DNA of 64,000 nucleotides from Clostridia bacterium (GTDB lineage Bacteria > Bacillota > DAOUPZ01): positions 1-64,000 of the forward strand of contig DAOUPZ010000014.1 of the NCBI GenBank assembly GCA_030625885.1, read 5' to 3'. Within the stretch, counting starts at the first letter, position 1; the number at the start of each line of letters is the position of its first letter. This document shows positions 7,676 through 17,187 of this stretch, one piece after another. The notes beneath the pieces are model-generated. The model did no database searches. It was not told the origin of the DNA and saw only the letters and a list, made by a program, of their open reading frames with translations. Made by a program: the position numbers and the translations under genes.

Positions 7676-7798
7676 AATGTCATGTTTTTAATTAAGGTTT
7701 TGTATTTTCAAAATCTTTTCCTACTTGCTACCTGCTGGTTGCTAACTGCTTAAAGATAGCGAAACTGTCTTTCAAAAAACAAATGAGGAGGTTTTAAA

Positions 7799-8812
7799 AT
7801 GATTGTTGTGATGAAGTTGAAATCTGCAAAAGAAGAAATTAATGATGTGCAAGAAAGATTGGAAGGAATGGGGTTTAGAATTCATCCCATTATTGGAACG
7901 GATCGAATTGTGATTGGGGCCATTGGGGATAGGCAGGCAATCCTAAATTCCGGTATTGAAGTTATGCCTGGGGTTGAACAAGTGATTCCTATTATGAAGC
8001 CTTATAAGTTGGCGAGTAGAGAACTGAATCAAGAGGATACGATTGTTGAGGTAGAGGATGTTAAAATTGGTGGAAAAGATCTGGTTGTAATGGCGGGACC
8101 TTGTGCTGTGGAAGGTATGGAACAATTATTAGAGATTGCACATATGGTTAAAGATGCAGGTGCGAAAATTTTACGTGGGGGTGCATTCAAACCCCGTACC
8201 TCGCCTTATAGTTTTCAGGGGTTGGGTGAGGAAGGTTTGAAGATGATGGCAGAGGCCAAAAAACAAACTGGGTTAAAAATCGTAACGGAAATAATGGATG
8301 TTAAGCATATTGATTTGGTTTCTCATTATGCTGATATTTTGCAGATTGGTGCACGTAATATGCATAACTTTTCTTTACTGCGAGAAGTAGGTCAAAGCAG
8401 GAAGCCGGTTCTTTTGAAACGGGGTATGTCAGCCACAATTGAAGAATGGTTAATGGCAGCAGAGTATATTATGTCTGAAGGGAATCATAAAGTTATTTTA
8501 TGTGAACGTGGTATTCGAACCTATGAAACACATACACGTAATACACTAGATATTAGTGCCGTTCCGGTTATCAAACAACTGAGTCATTTGCCCATTATTG
8601 TTGATCCCAGTCATGGCAGCGGGCAATGGCGATTGGTTAATCCATTGTCAAAGGCAGCAGTGATAGCAGGGGCTGATGGGTTGATGATTGAGGTTCATCC
8701 TAACCCCAGTCAAGCACTTTCTGATGGGGCACAATCCTTGACGCCCAAAAATTTTCGCTGCTTAATGAAAGAATTAGAAGGGGTAGGAAAATTGTTGAAT
8801 AAATCCATATAA
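7799..8812 (+). CDS. aroF: DAHP synthase, copy 2 (T-box controlled)
   Basis: Same architecture as the copy at 5077: N-terminal ferredoxin-like domain (about 1-68) and class I-beta catalytic barrel with [40 protein letters not shown] and VDPSHGSG. At 337 residues it ends at LLNKSI without the C-terminal tail of copy 1. GAGGAGG precedes ATG 7799. Being behind a probable Phe-specific T-box, it is likely induced when charged tRNA falls, giving the cell one conditional and one differently controlled entry enzyme. It leads an operon with pheA, aroA, aroC, aroK and aroB. Confidence 0.96.
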   Translation: MIVVMKLKSAKEEINDVQERLEGMGFRIHPIIGTDRIVIGAIGDRQAILNSGIEVMPGVEQVIPIMKPYKLASRELNQEDTIVEVEDVKIGGKDLVVMAGPCAVEGMEQLLEIAHMVKDAGAKILRGGAFKPRTSPYSFQGLGEEGLKMMAEAKKQTGLKIVTEIMDVKHIDLVSHYADILQIGARNMHNFSLLREVGQSRKPVLLKRGMSATIEEWLMAAEYIMSEGNHKVILCERGIRTYETHTRNTLDISAVPVIKQLSHLPIIVDPSHGSGQWRLVNPLSKAAVIAGADGLMIEVHPNPSQALSDGAQSLTPKNFRCLMKELEGVGKLLNKSI

Positions 8813-8826
8813 AGGTGGGGATGGTA

Positions 8827-9666
8827 ATGAATAAAGTATTAGGTTATCTTGGTCCTAAAGGAACTTTTTCCGAAGAAGCAGCACATGTCTATAAAAATAG
8901 CATGGATGAGAACTTGATTCTAAAACCCTGTCGTAGTATAGAACAAGTTTTATATGAAGTTGAACAGGGATTAATCAGTGAGGGTATTGTTCCGATAGAG
9001 AATTCTATTGAAGGATCTTTAGGACTGGTACTGGATATGTTAGTACATGATGTTAATCTCTTTATAACAAAAGAAATTATCAGTCCGATATCGCATCATT
9101 TAATGACTAAAAAAGGAATTAAACTGTTGGATATCGAATTAATACTATCACATCCTCAAGCTATTGCACAGAGCAGAAAATTTATTGGGACTTATCTGCC
9201 TAATGCTGAAGTGCTTTATACCAGCAGTACGGCTGAAGCAGCAGCTATGGTTGCAGAGAGCGAAAAACCTTATGCTGTTATTGGCAATCGATATGCTGGT
9301 GAAGTTTTTGGTTTGGAGGTATTAAACGCCAATATTCAGGATGTATTATTGAATCATACGCGCTTTATTGTTGTAACCAGAGAAAAAAGTGATATGAAAG
9401 GTATTCAAAAAGATAATAAGATTTCTATAGCCTTTGGCCTTCGCGATTATCCAGGTAGCTTGGTTGAGGTGTTACAAGAATTTAGTGCACATCAAGTTAA
9501 TTTAACTCGGATCGAATCACGACCTTCTAAAAGCAAATTAGGAGAGTATCATTTTTACGTTGATTTTATCTGGCACCATGATACGGAAATGCCAACCGAT
9601 TTTATAGAGACTATCGGAATGAAAACAACATTTTTAAAACCATTAGGTTTTTATAAGGTATCATAA
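8827..9666 (+). CDS. pheA: Prephenate dehydratase PheA
   Basis: Converts prephenate to phenylpyruvate. The 279-residue protein has the two-lobed catalytic domain beginning GYLGPKGTFSEEA, with PIENSIEGSLG and a Thr in NHTRFIVV, then a C-terminal ACT domain (about 198-275) with LRDYPGSL and the phenylalanine-binding ESRP motif, so feedback inhibition by Phe is expected. I take ATG 8827 as start: AAAGGTGGGG (8811-8820) is correctly spaced for it, whereas the upstream GTG 8815 and ATG 8821 lie within or against that site. It follows aroF copy 2 by 14 nt. Confidence 0.95.
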   Translation: MNKVLGYLGPKGTFSEEAAHVYKNSMDENLILKPCRSIEQVLYEVEQGLISEGIVPIENSIEGSLGLVLDMLVHDVNLFITKEIISPISHHLMTKKGIKLLDIELILSHPQAIAQSRKFIGTYLPNAEVLYTSSTAEAAAMVAESEKPYAVIGNRYAGEVFGLEVLNANIQDVLLNHTRFIVVTREKSDMKGIQKDNKISIAFGLRDYPGSLVEVLQEFSAHQVNLTRIESRPSKSKLGEYHFYVDFIWHHDTEMPTDFIETIGMKTTFLKPLGFYKVS

Positions 9667-9687
9667 AGAAAATAACTAGTCAAAGTG

Positions 9688-9720
9688 AGTTTTGCCTGGG
9701 TTGATCTAGGCAAAACTTTA
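9688..9720 (+). terminator. Intra-operon hairpin, weak terminator
   Basis: AGTTTTGCCT (9688-9697), 10-nt loop, AGGCAAAACT (9708-9717), followed by TTA only. The stem is strong, the T-run poor; it may attenuate transcription or protect mRNA between pheA and aroA rather than end the transcript. Confidence 0.5.
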
Positions 9721-9741
9721 TTCGTAAAGAGGGGGGATATC

Positions 9742-11040
9742 ATGATTCAGAAGATTATACCTGTCAAAGGGTTAAGTGGTACGATCAAGATTCCAGGCGA
9801 TAAATCAATTTCTCATCGTTCCATTATGTTGGGAGCTATTGCAGAAGGGGTAACAGAAGTTGAAGGTTTCTTAATGGGGGCAGATTGTTTAAGTACCGTA
9901 TCATGCTTTCAGCAACTGGGAATCAATATTCAGGAAACCGCAAATCAGTCTCTTACGATAGAGGGCAGAGGCTTAATGGGCTTAAGTGAACCGAAAGATG
10001 TATTAAATGTAGGTAATTCCGGAACGACAATGAGACTGATGTTAGGATTACTCTCGGGACAGTCCTTTTATGCCACGTTGACGGGGGATGAATCCATTCG
10101 ACAAAGACCCATGAAAAGAGTGACACAACCTTTGTCCAATATGGGAGCTAAAATATTTGGTAGGAAAAGTGGTACGTTGGCACCGCTGTCTGTTGTGGGG
10201 CAAACACTTAAACCGATTACTTATCATTCGCCTGTCGCGAGTGCGCAAGTGAAGTCTGCCATATTATTAGCAGGGTTATATGCTAATGGAGAAACAACCG
10301 TGATTGAGCCAGCTTTATCTCGAGATCATTCGGAACGAATGCTGTCATACTTTGGCGCTCGAGTGAAGCGTGATGGACTCATAGTATCTATTCAAGGGCA
10401 GCCACATTTAGTGGGTAAAAAGATCAGCGTTCCTGGAGATATATCGTCAGCTGCTTTCTTTATGGTAGCAGGTTCAATTTTGCCGGACTCAGAACTTGTG
10501 ATTGAAAATGTGGGAATTAACCCTACGCGTAATGGTGTTATTACAGTTTTGCAAGAAATGGGGGCAAAAATCTCTTTGCAGAACGAGCGGGAGGAAACAG
10601 GGGAACCCGTTGCAGATATTCATGTTAAAACCAGCCAATTAAAAGGGATTAAAATAGGTGGAGATATGATTCCAACTTTAATTGATGAAATTCCGATTAT
10701 TGCCGTAGCGGCAGCTTTAGCTGAAGGAAAGACAGAAATACGTGATGCTGCGGAGCTTAAGGTCAAAGAAACGAATCGGATTGAAGTGATGGCAAAGAAC
10801 CTTACACGTATGGGTGTGCGGGTAGAAGAATTGCCCGATGGTTTGATCATTTATGGTTCTCCGCGAATAAAAGGTGCAGAAGTCAATAGCTTTGGTGACC
10901 ATCGTATTGCCATGTCTTTGGCTATAGCAGGTCTTGCTGCAAGTGGAGAAACACTTATTAATGAAGCTGAATGTGCTACAATATCATATCCGAGATTTTT
11001 TGAAGATATCAAGAAATTATCGGTGCAAGGGGGAAAATAG
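9742..11040 (+). CDS. aroA: EPSP synthase (3-phosphoshikimate 1-carboxyvinyltransferase)
   Basis: Joins shikimate-3-phosphate and PEP to form EPSP. The 432-residue length is normal. Signatures: PGDKSISHRSIMLGAIAEG near the N-terminus, LNVGNSGTTMRLM, GDESIRQRPM and, later, DEIPIIAVAAALAEG and SFGDHRIAMSLAIAG. The Gly/Ala pattern in the NSGTTMR loop is that of ordinary bacterial enzymes. Start ATG 9742 has GAGGGGGG just upstream; the reading frame continues back to 9685 through the hairpin but without a ribosome site. The stop codon abuts the aroC start with no gap. Confidence 0.97.
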   Translation: MIQKIIPVKGLSGTIKIPGDKSISHRSIMLGAIAEGVTEVEGFLMGADCLSTVSCFQQLGINIQETANQSLTIEGRGLMGLSEPKDVLNVGNSGTTMRLMLGLLSGQSFYATLTGDESIRQRPMKRVTQPLSNMGAKIFGRKSGTLAPLSVVGQTLKPITYHSPVASAQVKSAILLAGLYANGETTVIEPALSRDHSERMLSYFGARVKRDGLIVSIQGQPHLVGKKISVPGDISSAAFFMVAGSILPDSELVIENVGINPTRNGVITVLQEMGAKISLQNEREETGEPVADIHVKTSQLKGIKIGGDMIPTLIDEIPIIAVAAALAEGKTEIRDAAELKVKETNRIEVMAKNLTRMGVRVEELPDGLIIYGSPRIKGAEVNSFGDHRIAMSLAIAGLAASGETLINEAECATISYPRFFEDIKKLSVQGGK

Positions 11041-12246
11041 ATGCTGCGTTTTTTAAATGCGGGTGAATCTCATGGAAAATCTTTGGTTACCATTATAGAA
11101 GGCATGCCAGCAGGACTATCTTTATCAGCTGGAAATATTAATCTTCAATTGGCAAGGCGGCAGAGGGGATATGGCCGCGGGGGGAGAATGAAAATTGAAA
11201 CCGATAAGGTAGAAATTCTTTCCGGCGTTCGGGATGGGAAAACGTTAGGGACGCCTATCGCACTTCAGATTGAAAATAAGGATTGGGAGAATTGGCAGAA
11301 GGTTATGAACGTGGAGGAAATACCTGATAAACCTGAAGTTATTCGCATTGAAAAAGATGGACGATTGCGGCAGGTTGAAGGAACCGTTTCCTGTCCACGA
11401 CCTGGTCATGCTGATTTGGGAGGCATTCTAAAATATAATCATCAGGATGTGCGTAATGTGTTGGAGCGGGCTAGTGCGCGAGAAACAGCAACACGGGTTG
11501 CTGTGGGAGCGGTAGCTCGTACCCTATTAGAATCATTTGGCATTGGGATTTACAGTCATGTTCAAGAAATTGGCTGTGTAAAATCTTCCTTTAATGCGAC
11601 AGATTGTTGTAACTGCTATGAAGAGGTAGAAGCGTCATTACTTCGTTGCGGAGATAAAAAGGCGGAAACGAAGATGGTGGCGGAAATAGATCATGCGAAA
11701 GAGATGGGGGATTCACTAGGCGGTGTTTTCGAAGTGATCATGACACAATTACCTCCAGGTTTAGGTAGTTTTGCCCATTGGGATCGACGTTTGGATGGCC
11801 TTTTAGCACAGGCGTTAATGAGTATTCAAGCCATCAAGGGAGTAGAAATAGGCGATGGATTTGCTTCTGCCCGCATTAAGGGTTCTGAAGTTCATGATGG
11901 GATCGCGTATGAACCACAGAAAGGTTATTTCCATCTTTCTAATCGAGCTGGAGGGCTTGAGGGAGGCATGTCCAATGGAGAAATGATTGTACTCAGGTGT
12001 GCGATGAAACCCATTCCTACTTTATATCATCCATTGGAAACGGTAGATATCAAGACAAAAGAAAAGAAAATGGCCAGTGTAGAACGCTCTGATGTCTGTG
12101 CTGTTCCTGCTGCTGCTGTTGTGGGGGAAGCTATGGTTGCTTTTGTTATGGCTCGTGCTTTTTTAGATCAATTTTCCGGAGATTGTATCGGAGATATTAA
12201 GCAGCAATTTACCCATTATAGTGAACGTATTAGGGGTGAGCATTAG
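11041..12246 (+). CDS. aroC: Chorismate synthase
   Basis: Eliminates phosphate from EPSP to make chorismate, using reduced FMN. The 401-residue protein starts MLRFLNAGESHGKSL and contains RRQRGYGRGGRMKIE, RPGHADLGG, RASARETATRVAVGAVAR, and NRAGGLEGGMSNG, all hallmark motifs with the FMN- and substrate-binding Arg and His residues. It begins directly after the aroA stop codon and ends directly before aroK, showing strict operon packing. No flavin reductase domain is fused, so it must use a reductant from elsewhere. Confidence 0.97.
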   Translation: MLRFLNAGESHGKSLVTIIEGMPAGLSLSAGNINLQLARRQRGYGRGGRMKIETDKVEILSGVRDGKTLGTPIALQIENKDWENWQKVMNVEEIPDKPEVIRIEKDGRLRQVEGTVSCPRPGHADLGGILKYNHQDVRNVLERASARETATRVAVGAVARTLLESFGIGIYSHVQEIGCVKSSFNATDCCNCYEEVEASLLRCGDKKAETKMVAEIDHAKEMGDSLGGVFEVIMTQLPPGLGSFAHWDRRLDGLLAQALMSIQAIKGVEIGDGFASARIKGSEVHDGIAYEPQKGYFHLSNRAGGLEGGMSNGEMIVLRCAMKPIPTLYHPLETVDIKTKEKKMASVERSDVCAVPAAAVVGEAMVAFVMARAFLDQFSGDCIGDIKQQFTHYSERIRGEH

Positions 12247-12816
12247 ATGTCAAACATCATTTTAATTGGTATGATGGGTACTGGGAAATCCACGCTTGGT
12301 AAAATATTAGCACAGGAATTAAAAAAGAAATTTTATGATTTAGATGAAATGATTGAAAGGGAAGCTGGTATTGTTATTCCAGAAATATTTAAACAAGAAG
12401 GAGAGAGGGGATTTCGTAAGAGGGAGACAGAAATAATTCAAAGCTTGTCAGATTACGGTGATTTCGTTCTTGCTACTGGAGGAGGTGCTGTTCTTTCTGA
12501 AGTGAATCAGTGTACTTTAAAGGAATTAGGATGGATTGTGTGGTTGATGGCAGATCCTCATGAGCTAATGACTCGCATGGAGGTACAAGATGGGAAACGC
12601 CCCCTTTTAGCTGTTGAAAATCCCTTAGAAGTTATTGAAAATATTTATCAAAAGCGCAAATCAATTTATAATAATAGTGCGGATTTTATGATAGATACGA
12701 CAGGAAAAACGGTTACTGAAATGGTACGTTCGATTATCAAAGCATTTCTAATGAGGGAGACACGTAAACCTTCTCAAACACGCACTGAAAAGTGTCACTT
12801 TTACAAGGAGAGATGA
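12247..12816 (+). CDS. aroK: Shikimate kinase
   Basis: Phosphorylates shikimate at the 3-OH using ATP. The 189-residue protein has a P-loop GMMGTGKST (8-16), the shikimate-binding DLDEMIE, the GFRKRE motif and TGGGAV, and the lid RPLL. The C-terminus (RKPSQTRTEKCHFYKER) is longer and more basic than usual, and it runs into the start of aroB. ATG 12247 follows the aroC stop directly. Confidence 0.95.
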   Translation: MSNIILIGMMGTGKSTLGKILAQELKKKFYDLDEMIEREAGIVIPEIFKQEGERGFRKRETEIIQSLSDYGDFVLATGGGAVLSEVNQCTLKELGWIVWLMADPHELMTRMEVQDGKRPLLAVENPLEVIENIYQKRKSIYNNSADFMIDTTGKTVTEMVRSIIKAFLMRETRKPSQTRTEKCHFYKER

Positions 12817-12818
12817 AA

Positions 12819-13913
12819 TTGAAAACGTTAAATGTTAATTTAAATGATAGGTCATATCCTATTAATATAGGTTCGGGTATTTTACAGAATTTAGGTGTAT
12901 GCTTGCGTTCATTTTCTTTGGACTCTACAGTTATGCTTGTTTCAAATACGACTGTATTTCCTTTGTATGGGAAGCAAGTCTTTGAAAGCTTAAAAGATGC
13001 TGGATTTCAAACACATATTGCAGTTGTACCCGATGGAGAAAGGTATAAATCTTTAAAAGTGGCGAGTTATCTATATGATGAAGCAATAAAAGGGAAATTA
13101 AGTCGTTATAGTCCTATTATTGCTCTTGGCGGGGGTGTAATTGGTGACTTGGCAGGGTTTGTTGCTGCCACATACATGCGGGGTGTTCCTTTCGTTCAGG
13201 TACCCACAACGCTTCTGGCTCAGGTTGACAGTAGTGTGGGGGGCAAAGTAGCGGTCAATCATGATCAAGGGAAAAATTTGATTGGTGCTTTTTATCAACC
13301 CTTGATGGTATTAGCAGACGTGGAAGTTTTAAAATCACTGGAGAAAAGAGAGATTCGAGCCGGGATGGCAGAAGTAATTAAATATGGGTTTAGTATGGAT
13401 CAGGCATTTGTTGAAATGTTAGGACAAAATGCTGTTGATATACTAAATTTAAAGCAAGAAAAAATGATAGACATGATTTTTCGCTGTTGTCAGTTAAAAG
13501 GAGATATTGTTCAAAGAGATGAAAAAGAAGAGGATTTACGAATGATTCTAAATTTTGGTCATACGGTTGGTCATGCTTTAGAATCCGTTACGCATTATCA
13601 GCAATTCCGTCATGGAGAAGCAGTGGCTTTAGGAATGATGTTTGCTGCTTACTTAGCAGTGGAATTAGATCTTATCCCCATTGAGTATGTTTATGATCAA
13701 GAAACGCTGTTAGAACAGTATGGATTGGCAACGAGAATGCCTCTCTTGGACATTGATGCGATTATGAGTGCTATGGTAAAAGATAAGAAAGTAAAAGATA
13801 ATAAGGTGCGATTTATATTACCTACAGAATTAGGGAAAACTGTTATTCGAGATGATATTTCCTGGGATTTGGTAAGACATGTTTTAATTAAGATGATGGG
13901 GAAAGAATATTAG
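12819..13913 (+). CDS. aroB: 3-dehydroquinate synthase
   Basis: Cyclises DAHP to 3-dehydroquinate with catalytic NAD and a divalent metal. The 364-residue protein shows PDGERYKSL, ALGGGVIGDLAGFVAATYMRG, PTTLLAQVDSSVGGK and the metal-binding NFGHTVGHALE plus HGEAVALGM. I prefer TTG 12819 because AAGGAG (12805-12810) is 8 nt upstream, while ATG 12813 would leave only 2 nt; the resulting N-terminus MKTLNV resembles Bacillus AroB. It ends the operon; aroD and aroE are not in the window. Confidence 0.95.
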   Translation: MKTLNVNLNDRSYPINIGSGILQNLGVCLRSFSLDSTVMLVSNTTVFPLYGKQVFESLKDAGFQTHIAVVPDGERYKSLKVASYLYDEAIKGKLSRYSPIIALGGGVIGDLAGFVAATYMRGVPFVQVPTTLLAQVDSSVGGKVAVNHDQGKNLIGAFYQPLMVLADVEVLKSLEKREIRAGMAEVIKYGFSMDQAFVEMLGQNAVDILNLKQEKMIDMIFRCCQLKGDIVQRDEKEEDLRMILNFGHTVGHALESVTHYQQFRHGEAVALGMMFAAYLAVELDLIPIEYVYDQETLLEQYGLATRMPLLDIDAIMSAMVKDKKVKDNKVRFILPTELGKTVIRDDISWDLVRHVLIKMMGKEY

Positions 13914-14407
13914 CTTTTGGTAATAATACGTTAACAAATGAATAATAATTCAAAGGAATAAACTTTTAAAAAATGATTTATATTGATTTTTTAGATAAAT
14001 AATCCATTGAATCCATATATTATAATAATAACGAGAACTAAGAAAACACTTTTGGTAATATAAGGGCATAATTTTATTTATTTAGGATTGACTTAGTAAT
14101 TTTATTCATTTTTTAGTATAAATATTAAAGCCTATTATTTTCCTAGAGCGTTGAATATGTAACATATGTAAGGAAACATATGAAATTCATCGGCAATTAT
14201 ACGTGTTTAGCATTCATATTGAATTATGGGTAAAAACCATGGTATTAAATTAAATTTGCATTTTTTATATGGTTATAGTAAAATTTATATTGGTTAATTA
14301 ATACATAAAGGATACTTATATCATTATAAAAAAACATTAATATACCTATATATTTCTATAGATCAAGCAATATCATAAGTATTTATAAGTTCAGGGGAGG
14401 GAACAAT
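13914..14407 (+). other. AT-rich intergenic region with leader of the nifV-like gene
   Basis: No credible ORF on either strand. There is no clear terminator after aroB. CATATG-N8-CATATG occurs near 14162-14182. Downstream of a candidate promoter the 5' leader holds ATACTTAT (14312-14319) and ATAAGTAT (14375-14382), which could pair and close a loop of about 55 nt. I do not recognise a known riboswitch. Confidence 0.5.
14256..14284 (+). promoter_or_regulatory. Candidate sigma-A promoter of the nifV-like gene
   Basis: TTGCAT (14256-14261), 17-nt spacer, TAAAAT (14279-14284). It would give a leader of about 115 nt before ATG 14408. Confidence 0.5.
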
Positions 14408-15532
14408 ATGGAAAGAAAAATCAAAGTAGTTGATGTTACGTTGCGTGATGGTGAACAAACAGCAGGTGTAGTATTCGCGAATCCAGAAAAAATTCGTATT
14501 GCTAAGTTGCTAGATGCTGTAGGTGTTGACCAAATTGAAGCAGGTATTCCTACCATGGGTGGGGATGAAAAGGAAGTTATTAAGCAAATTGTTGATTTGG
14601 GACTTAAAGCGGATATTATTGGTTGGAGTCGGGCAGTGGTCAGCGATGTTCAAGCATCTATCGATTGTGGGGTTGATGCTGCAGCTATTTCAATATCCAC
14701 ATCCGATATTCATATTAAAAATAAGCTTAAAAAAGACCGCCAGTGGGTATTATCTAATATGGCTAAGGCAGTTGAATTTGCTAAGAAGAATCAGTTATAC
14801 GTATCTGTTAATGCTGAAGATGCATCTCGGACAGACATGGATTTCTTGATTGAATTTGCTCGTATAGGTAGAGAAGCAGGTGCAGATCGTATTCGTTATT
14901 GTGATACAGTGGGTGTTCTTGATCCATTAACAATGTATGATAATGTAAAGACATTGATTGAAGCAACGGGTATGGCAGTTGAAACACATACTCATAATGA
15001 TTTTGGAATGGCAACAGCCAATGCATTAGCGGGGGCTAAAGCCGGTGCGACATATATGGGTGTGACTGTAAATGGTCTTGGCGAAAGAGCGGGTAATGCT
15101 TCTTTAGAAGAAGTAATCATGACACTAGAACAGCTTTGGGATATGAAATTAGGGTACGATACGACTTTGCTGAAGCAGTTATCTGAATATGTTGCTAAAG
15201 CGTCTGGAAGACAACTTCCTGTTAATAAAGCAATTGTTGGGGATAATGTATTCAAACACGAATCTGGAATTCATGCAGATGGAATATTAAAGTGTGCTGC
15301 TACGTATGAAGCTTTTTTGCCTGAACAAGTGGGGTTAACCAGAGGTATCATTATTGGAAAACATTCTGGATCTCATGCTGTATTGGCTAAACTTGCAGAG
15401 CATGGTTATGAAACTGATCATGATACAGCAGAACAAGTATTAAAACGTGTTCGTCATATGTCTATTGAAATGAAACGTTCTTTACTCGATACAGAATTAA
15501 TTGATGTTTATAAGGAATATATGAAATTATAA
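14408..15532 (+). CDS. Homocitrate synthase-like (NifV/AksA-type) enzyme of the DRE-TIM family
   Basis: A 374-residue acyl-CoA/2-oxoacid condensing enzyme without the C-terminal LeuA regulatory domain. Signatures: VDVTLRDGEQTAGV near the N-terminus, metal-binding HTHNDFGMA, and GLGERAGNASLEEV, then the second domain motif HESGIHADG. This is closest in form to NifV homocitrate synthase. No nif genes are in the window; the neighbour is an isocitrate/homoisocitrate dehydrogenase. Therefore the true substrate (2-oxoglutarate for homocitrate, or oxaloacetate as in the related clostridial Re-citrate synthase) is open. GGGGAGGG precedes ATG 14408. Confidence 0.85.
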   Translation: MERKIKVVDVTLRDGEQTAGVVFANPEKIRIAKLLDAVGVDQIEAGIPTMGGDEKEVIKQIVDLGLKADIIGWSRAVVSDVQASIDCGVDAAAISISTSDIHIKNKLKKDRQWVLSNMAKAVEFAKKNQLYVSVNAEDASRTDMDFLIEFARIGREAGADRIRYCDTVGVLDPLTMYDNVKTLIEATGMAVETHTHNDFGMATANALAGAKAGATYMGVTVNGLGERAGNASLEEVIMTLEQLWDMKLGYDTTLLKQLSEYVAKASGRQLPVNKAIVGDNVFKHESGIHADGILKCAATYEAFLPEQVGLTRGIIIGKHSGSHAVLAKLAEHGYETDHDTAEQVLKRVRHMSIEMKRSLLDTELIDVYKEYMKL

Positions 15533-15533
15533 G

Positions 15534-15554
15534 AAAACCCCCTTTGGGGTTTTT
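15534..15554 (+). terminator. Rho-independent terminator
   Basis: AAAACCCC / GGGGTTTT stem with a short CTTT-type loop and T-run directly after the stop codon. It implies that the dehydrogenase downstream is at least partly transcribed separately. Confidence 0.85.
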
Positions 15555-15708
15555 CCGCCGAAAGGGGAACGTAAAATATTAATATTTTCTGGTATTATTT
15601 ACAGAAAAGCAGGAAGAATGAATAGTAAAGATTAATTATAATTTTTGCTATCACTAAGGAGTAAGAAAAGAATATTTTTTTATTATTCCTAAAAAGGAGA
15701 TGTCGCAA

Positions 15709-16710
15709 ATGTATAATATAACACTTGTTTTAGGAGATGGAATTGGACCAGAAGTCAGTAAGGCTGCGGCGCGTGTTGTTGATGCAACGGGTGTATCTGT
15801 ACAGTGGGATGTTGTAGAAGCGGGTGCAGATGTAATGGATGAATATGGTACGCCCCTTCCAGAACATGTACTAGATTCTATTAGAAAGAATAAAGTGGCT
15901 TTAAAAGGGCCAATTACAACACCCATCGGCTGTGGTTTTCGTAGTGTTAATGTTGCTTTAAGAAAAGAGCTAGATCTATATACAAATTTACGACCAGCTC
16001 ATTCTTATGAAGGTATTTCATCTCGATATCAAGATGTTGATTTAGTCATTGTTCGTGAAAATACAGAAGGTTTATATTCTGGGATAGAACATTGGGTTGG
16101 TAATGATGCAGCAGAAACCATCAAGATTATTACACGTAAAGCTTCAGAACGAATTGTTCGATTTGCTTTTGATTATGCGCGTGAGAATGGACGAAAAAAA
16201 GTTACTGCTGTTCATAAAGCTAATATTCAAAAATATACCGATGGATTATTTCTTGAATGCGCTCGCAAAGTAGCTGAAGAATATAATGATATTGAGTTGG
16301 AAGATGTTATTATTGATGCAATGTGTATGAATTTAGTTATAAATCCGCATCAATTTGGAGTTATGGTAATGCCTAATTTTTATGGAGATATTCTCTCTGA
16401 CTTATGTGCCGGAATGGTTGGTGGCTTAGGAGTAGCGCCAGGTGCAAATATTGGTAAGGAAATTGCTGTGTTTGAACCTGTTCATGGAAGTGCGCCTACT
16501 ATTGCTGGCCAAAATAAAGCTAATCCAGTGGCGTGTATGTTATCGGCGGTGATGATGTTGCACCATATTGGTGAACATGAGGCCGCAAAACGAATGCATG
16601 ATGCAATTGCTGCTGTTTTGGCTGATGGAAAAAATGTAACTGCTGATTTAGGAGGAAATGCAGGTACATCTGACATCACAGATGCTATTATTGCTAAACT
16701 ACAAAAATAA
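15709..16710 (+). CDS. NAD-dependent isocitrate/homoisocitrate dehydrogenase family protein
   Basis: A 333-residue beta-decarboxylating dehydrogenase: [11 protein letters not shown] near the N-terminus, [22 protein letters not shown] (the substrate Arg/Lys region), [29 protein letters not shown] with metal-binding Asp residues and [13 protein letters not shown]. The short length and sequence fit NAD-type IDH3/homoisocitrate enzymes, not the longer [15 protein letters not shown] favours isocitrate or homoisocitrate over isopropylmalate. Start ATG 15709 has AAAGGAG 9 nt upstream; ATG 15700 would overlap that site. With the preceding gene it could supply 2-oxoglutarate for glutamate synthesis in an incomplete anaerobic TCA branch. 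Confidence 0.88.
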   Translation: MYNITLVLGDGIGPEVSKAAARVVDATGVSVQWDVVEAGADVMDEYGTPLPEHVLDSIRKNKVALKGPITTPIGCGFRSVNVALRKELDLYTNLRPAHSYEGISSRYQDVDLVIVRENTEGLYSGIEHWVGNDAAETIKIITRKASERIVRFAFDYARENGRKKVTAVHKANIQKYTDGLFLECARKVAEEYNDIELEDVIIDAMCMNLVINPHQFGVMVMPNFYGDILSDLCAGMVGGLGVAPGANIGKEIAVFEPVHGSAPTIAGQNKANPVACMLSAVMMLHHIGEHEAAKRMHDAIAAVLADGKNVTADLGGNAGTSDITDAIIAKLQK

Positions 16711-16717
16711 TAAAAAT

Positions 16718-16749
16718 AAAACCTTCTTCAATAAGAAGAAGGTTTTTTG
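16718..16749 (+). terminator. Rho-independent terminator, bidirectional
   Basis: AAACCTTCTTC / GAAGAAGGTTT stem with an AATAA loop and a T-run; the A-run on the left could let it serve the opposite-strand gene as well. Confidence 0.85.
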
Positions 16750-16771
16750 TTTTACCCCACGAATGTTATAA

Positions 16772-16978
16772 TTATATTTCATTAACTAAACATTCGTATT
16801 CTCTTGCTTTTTTTAGATAATAGCAATACTTTTTTTCAATTGCTTTGATATAATAAATTGAATATTCTATAAGATCGGGATCTGTAATATTATTAAAGTA
16901 TTTCTCCATATCATCCCGTTCTTGAAGGGTTTTTCTTATTTGACGCAAGATGAATTCTTTTTCCATTCCATTAGTCAT
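16772..16978 (-). CDS. DUF2508 (YaaL-like) small protein
   Basis: A 68-residue protein on the minus strand with the DUF2508 signature: YFNNITDPDLIEYSIYYIKAIEKKYCYYLKKARE, a tandem of short helices. Function is unknown; YaaL-type genes often sit near recR and bofA in spore-formers, but not here. The complement of AAGGAG lies 8 nt before the start codon. It converges with the dehydrogenase and is divergent from the HDOD gene. Confidence 0.8.
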   Translation of the reverse strand: MTNGMEKEFILRQIRKTLQERDDMEKYFNNITDPDLIEYSIYYIKAIEKKYCYYLKKAREYECLVNEI

Positions 16979-17187
16979 CTTACATGCTCCTTTATATTTG
17001 ATGTTTTCTCAATACATGTATATGTTGTGAATTGTATTATAGAACCTTTTTTAATAAATTGGATCATATATATAGAATGTACTAAATATGTTTCATTCTC
17101 CAGTATTATTTTTGTTATGAACTAATGTAATATATTTAGTGTGTTTCATATAATAGTGATGAAATGGAAGAATTTTAAGGAGGGATA

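Noticed and set aside
14088-14122. TTGACT with TATAAA as a promoter for the nifV-like gene
   Set aside because: The spacing is 23 nt, too long for sigma-A; the pair at 14256-14284 has 17 nt.
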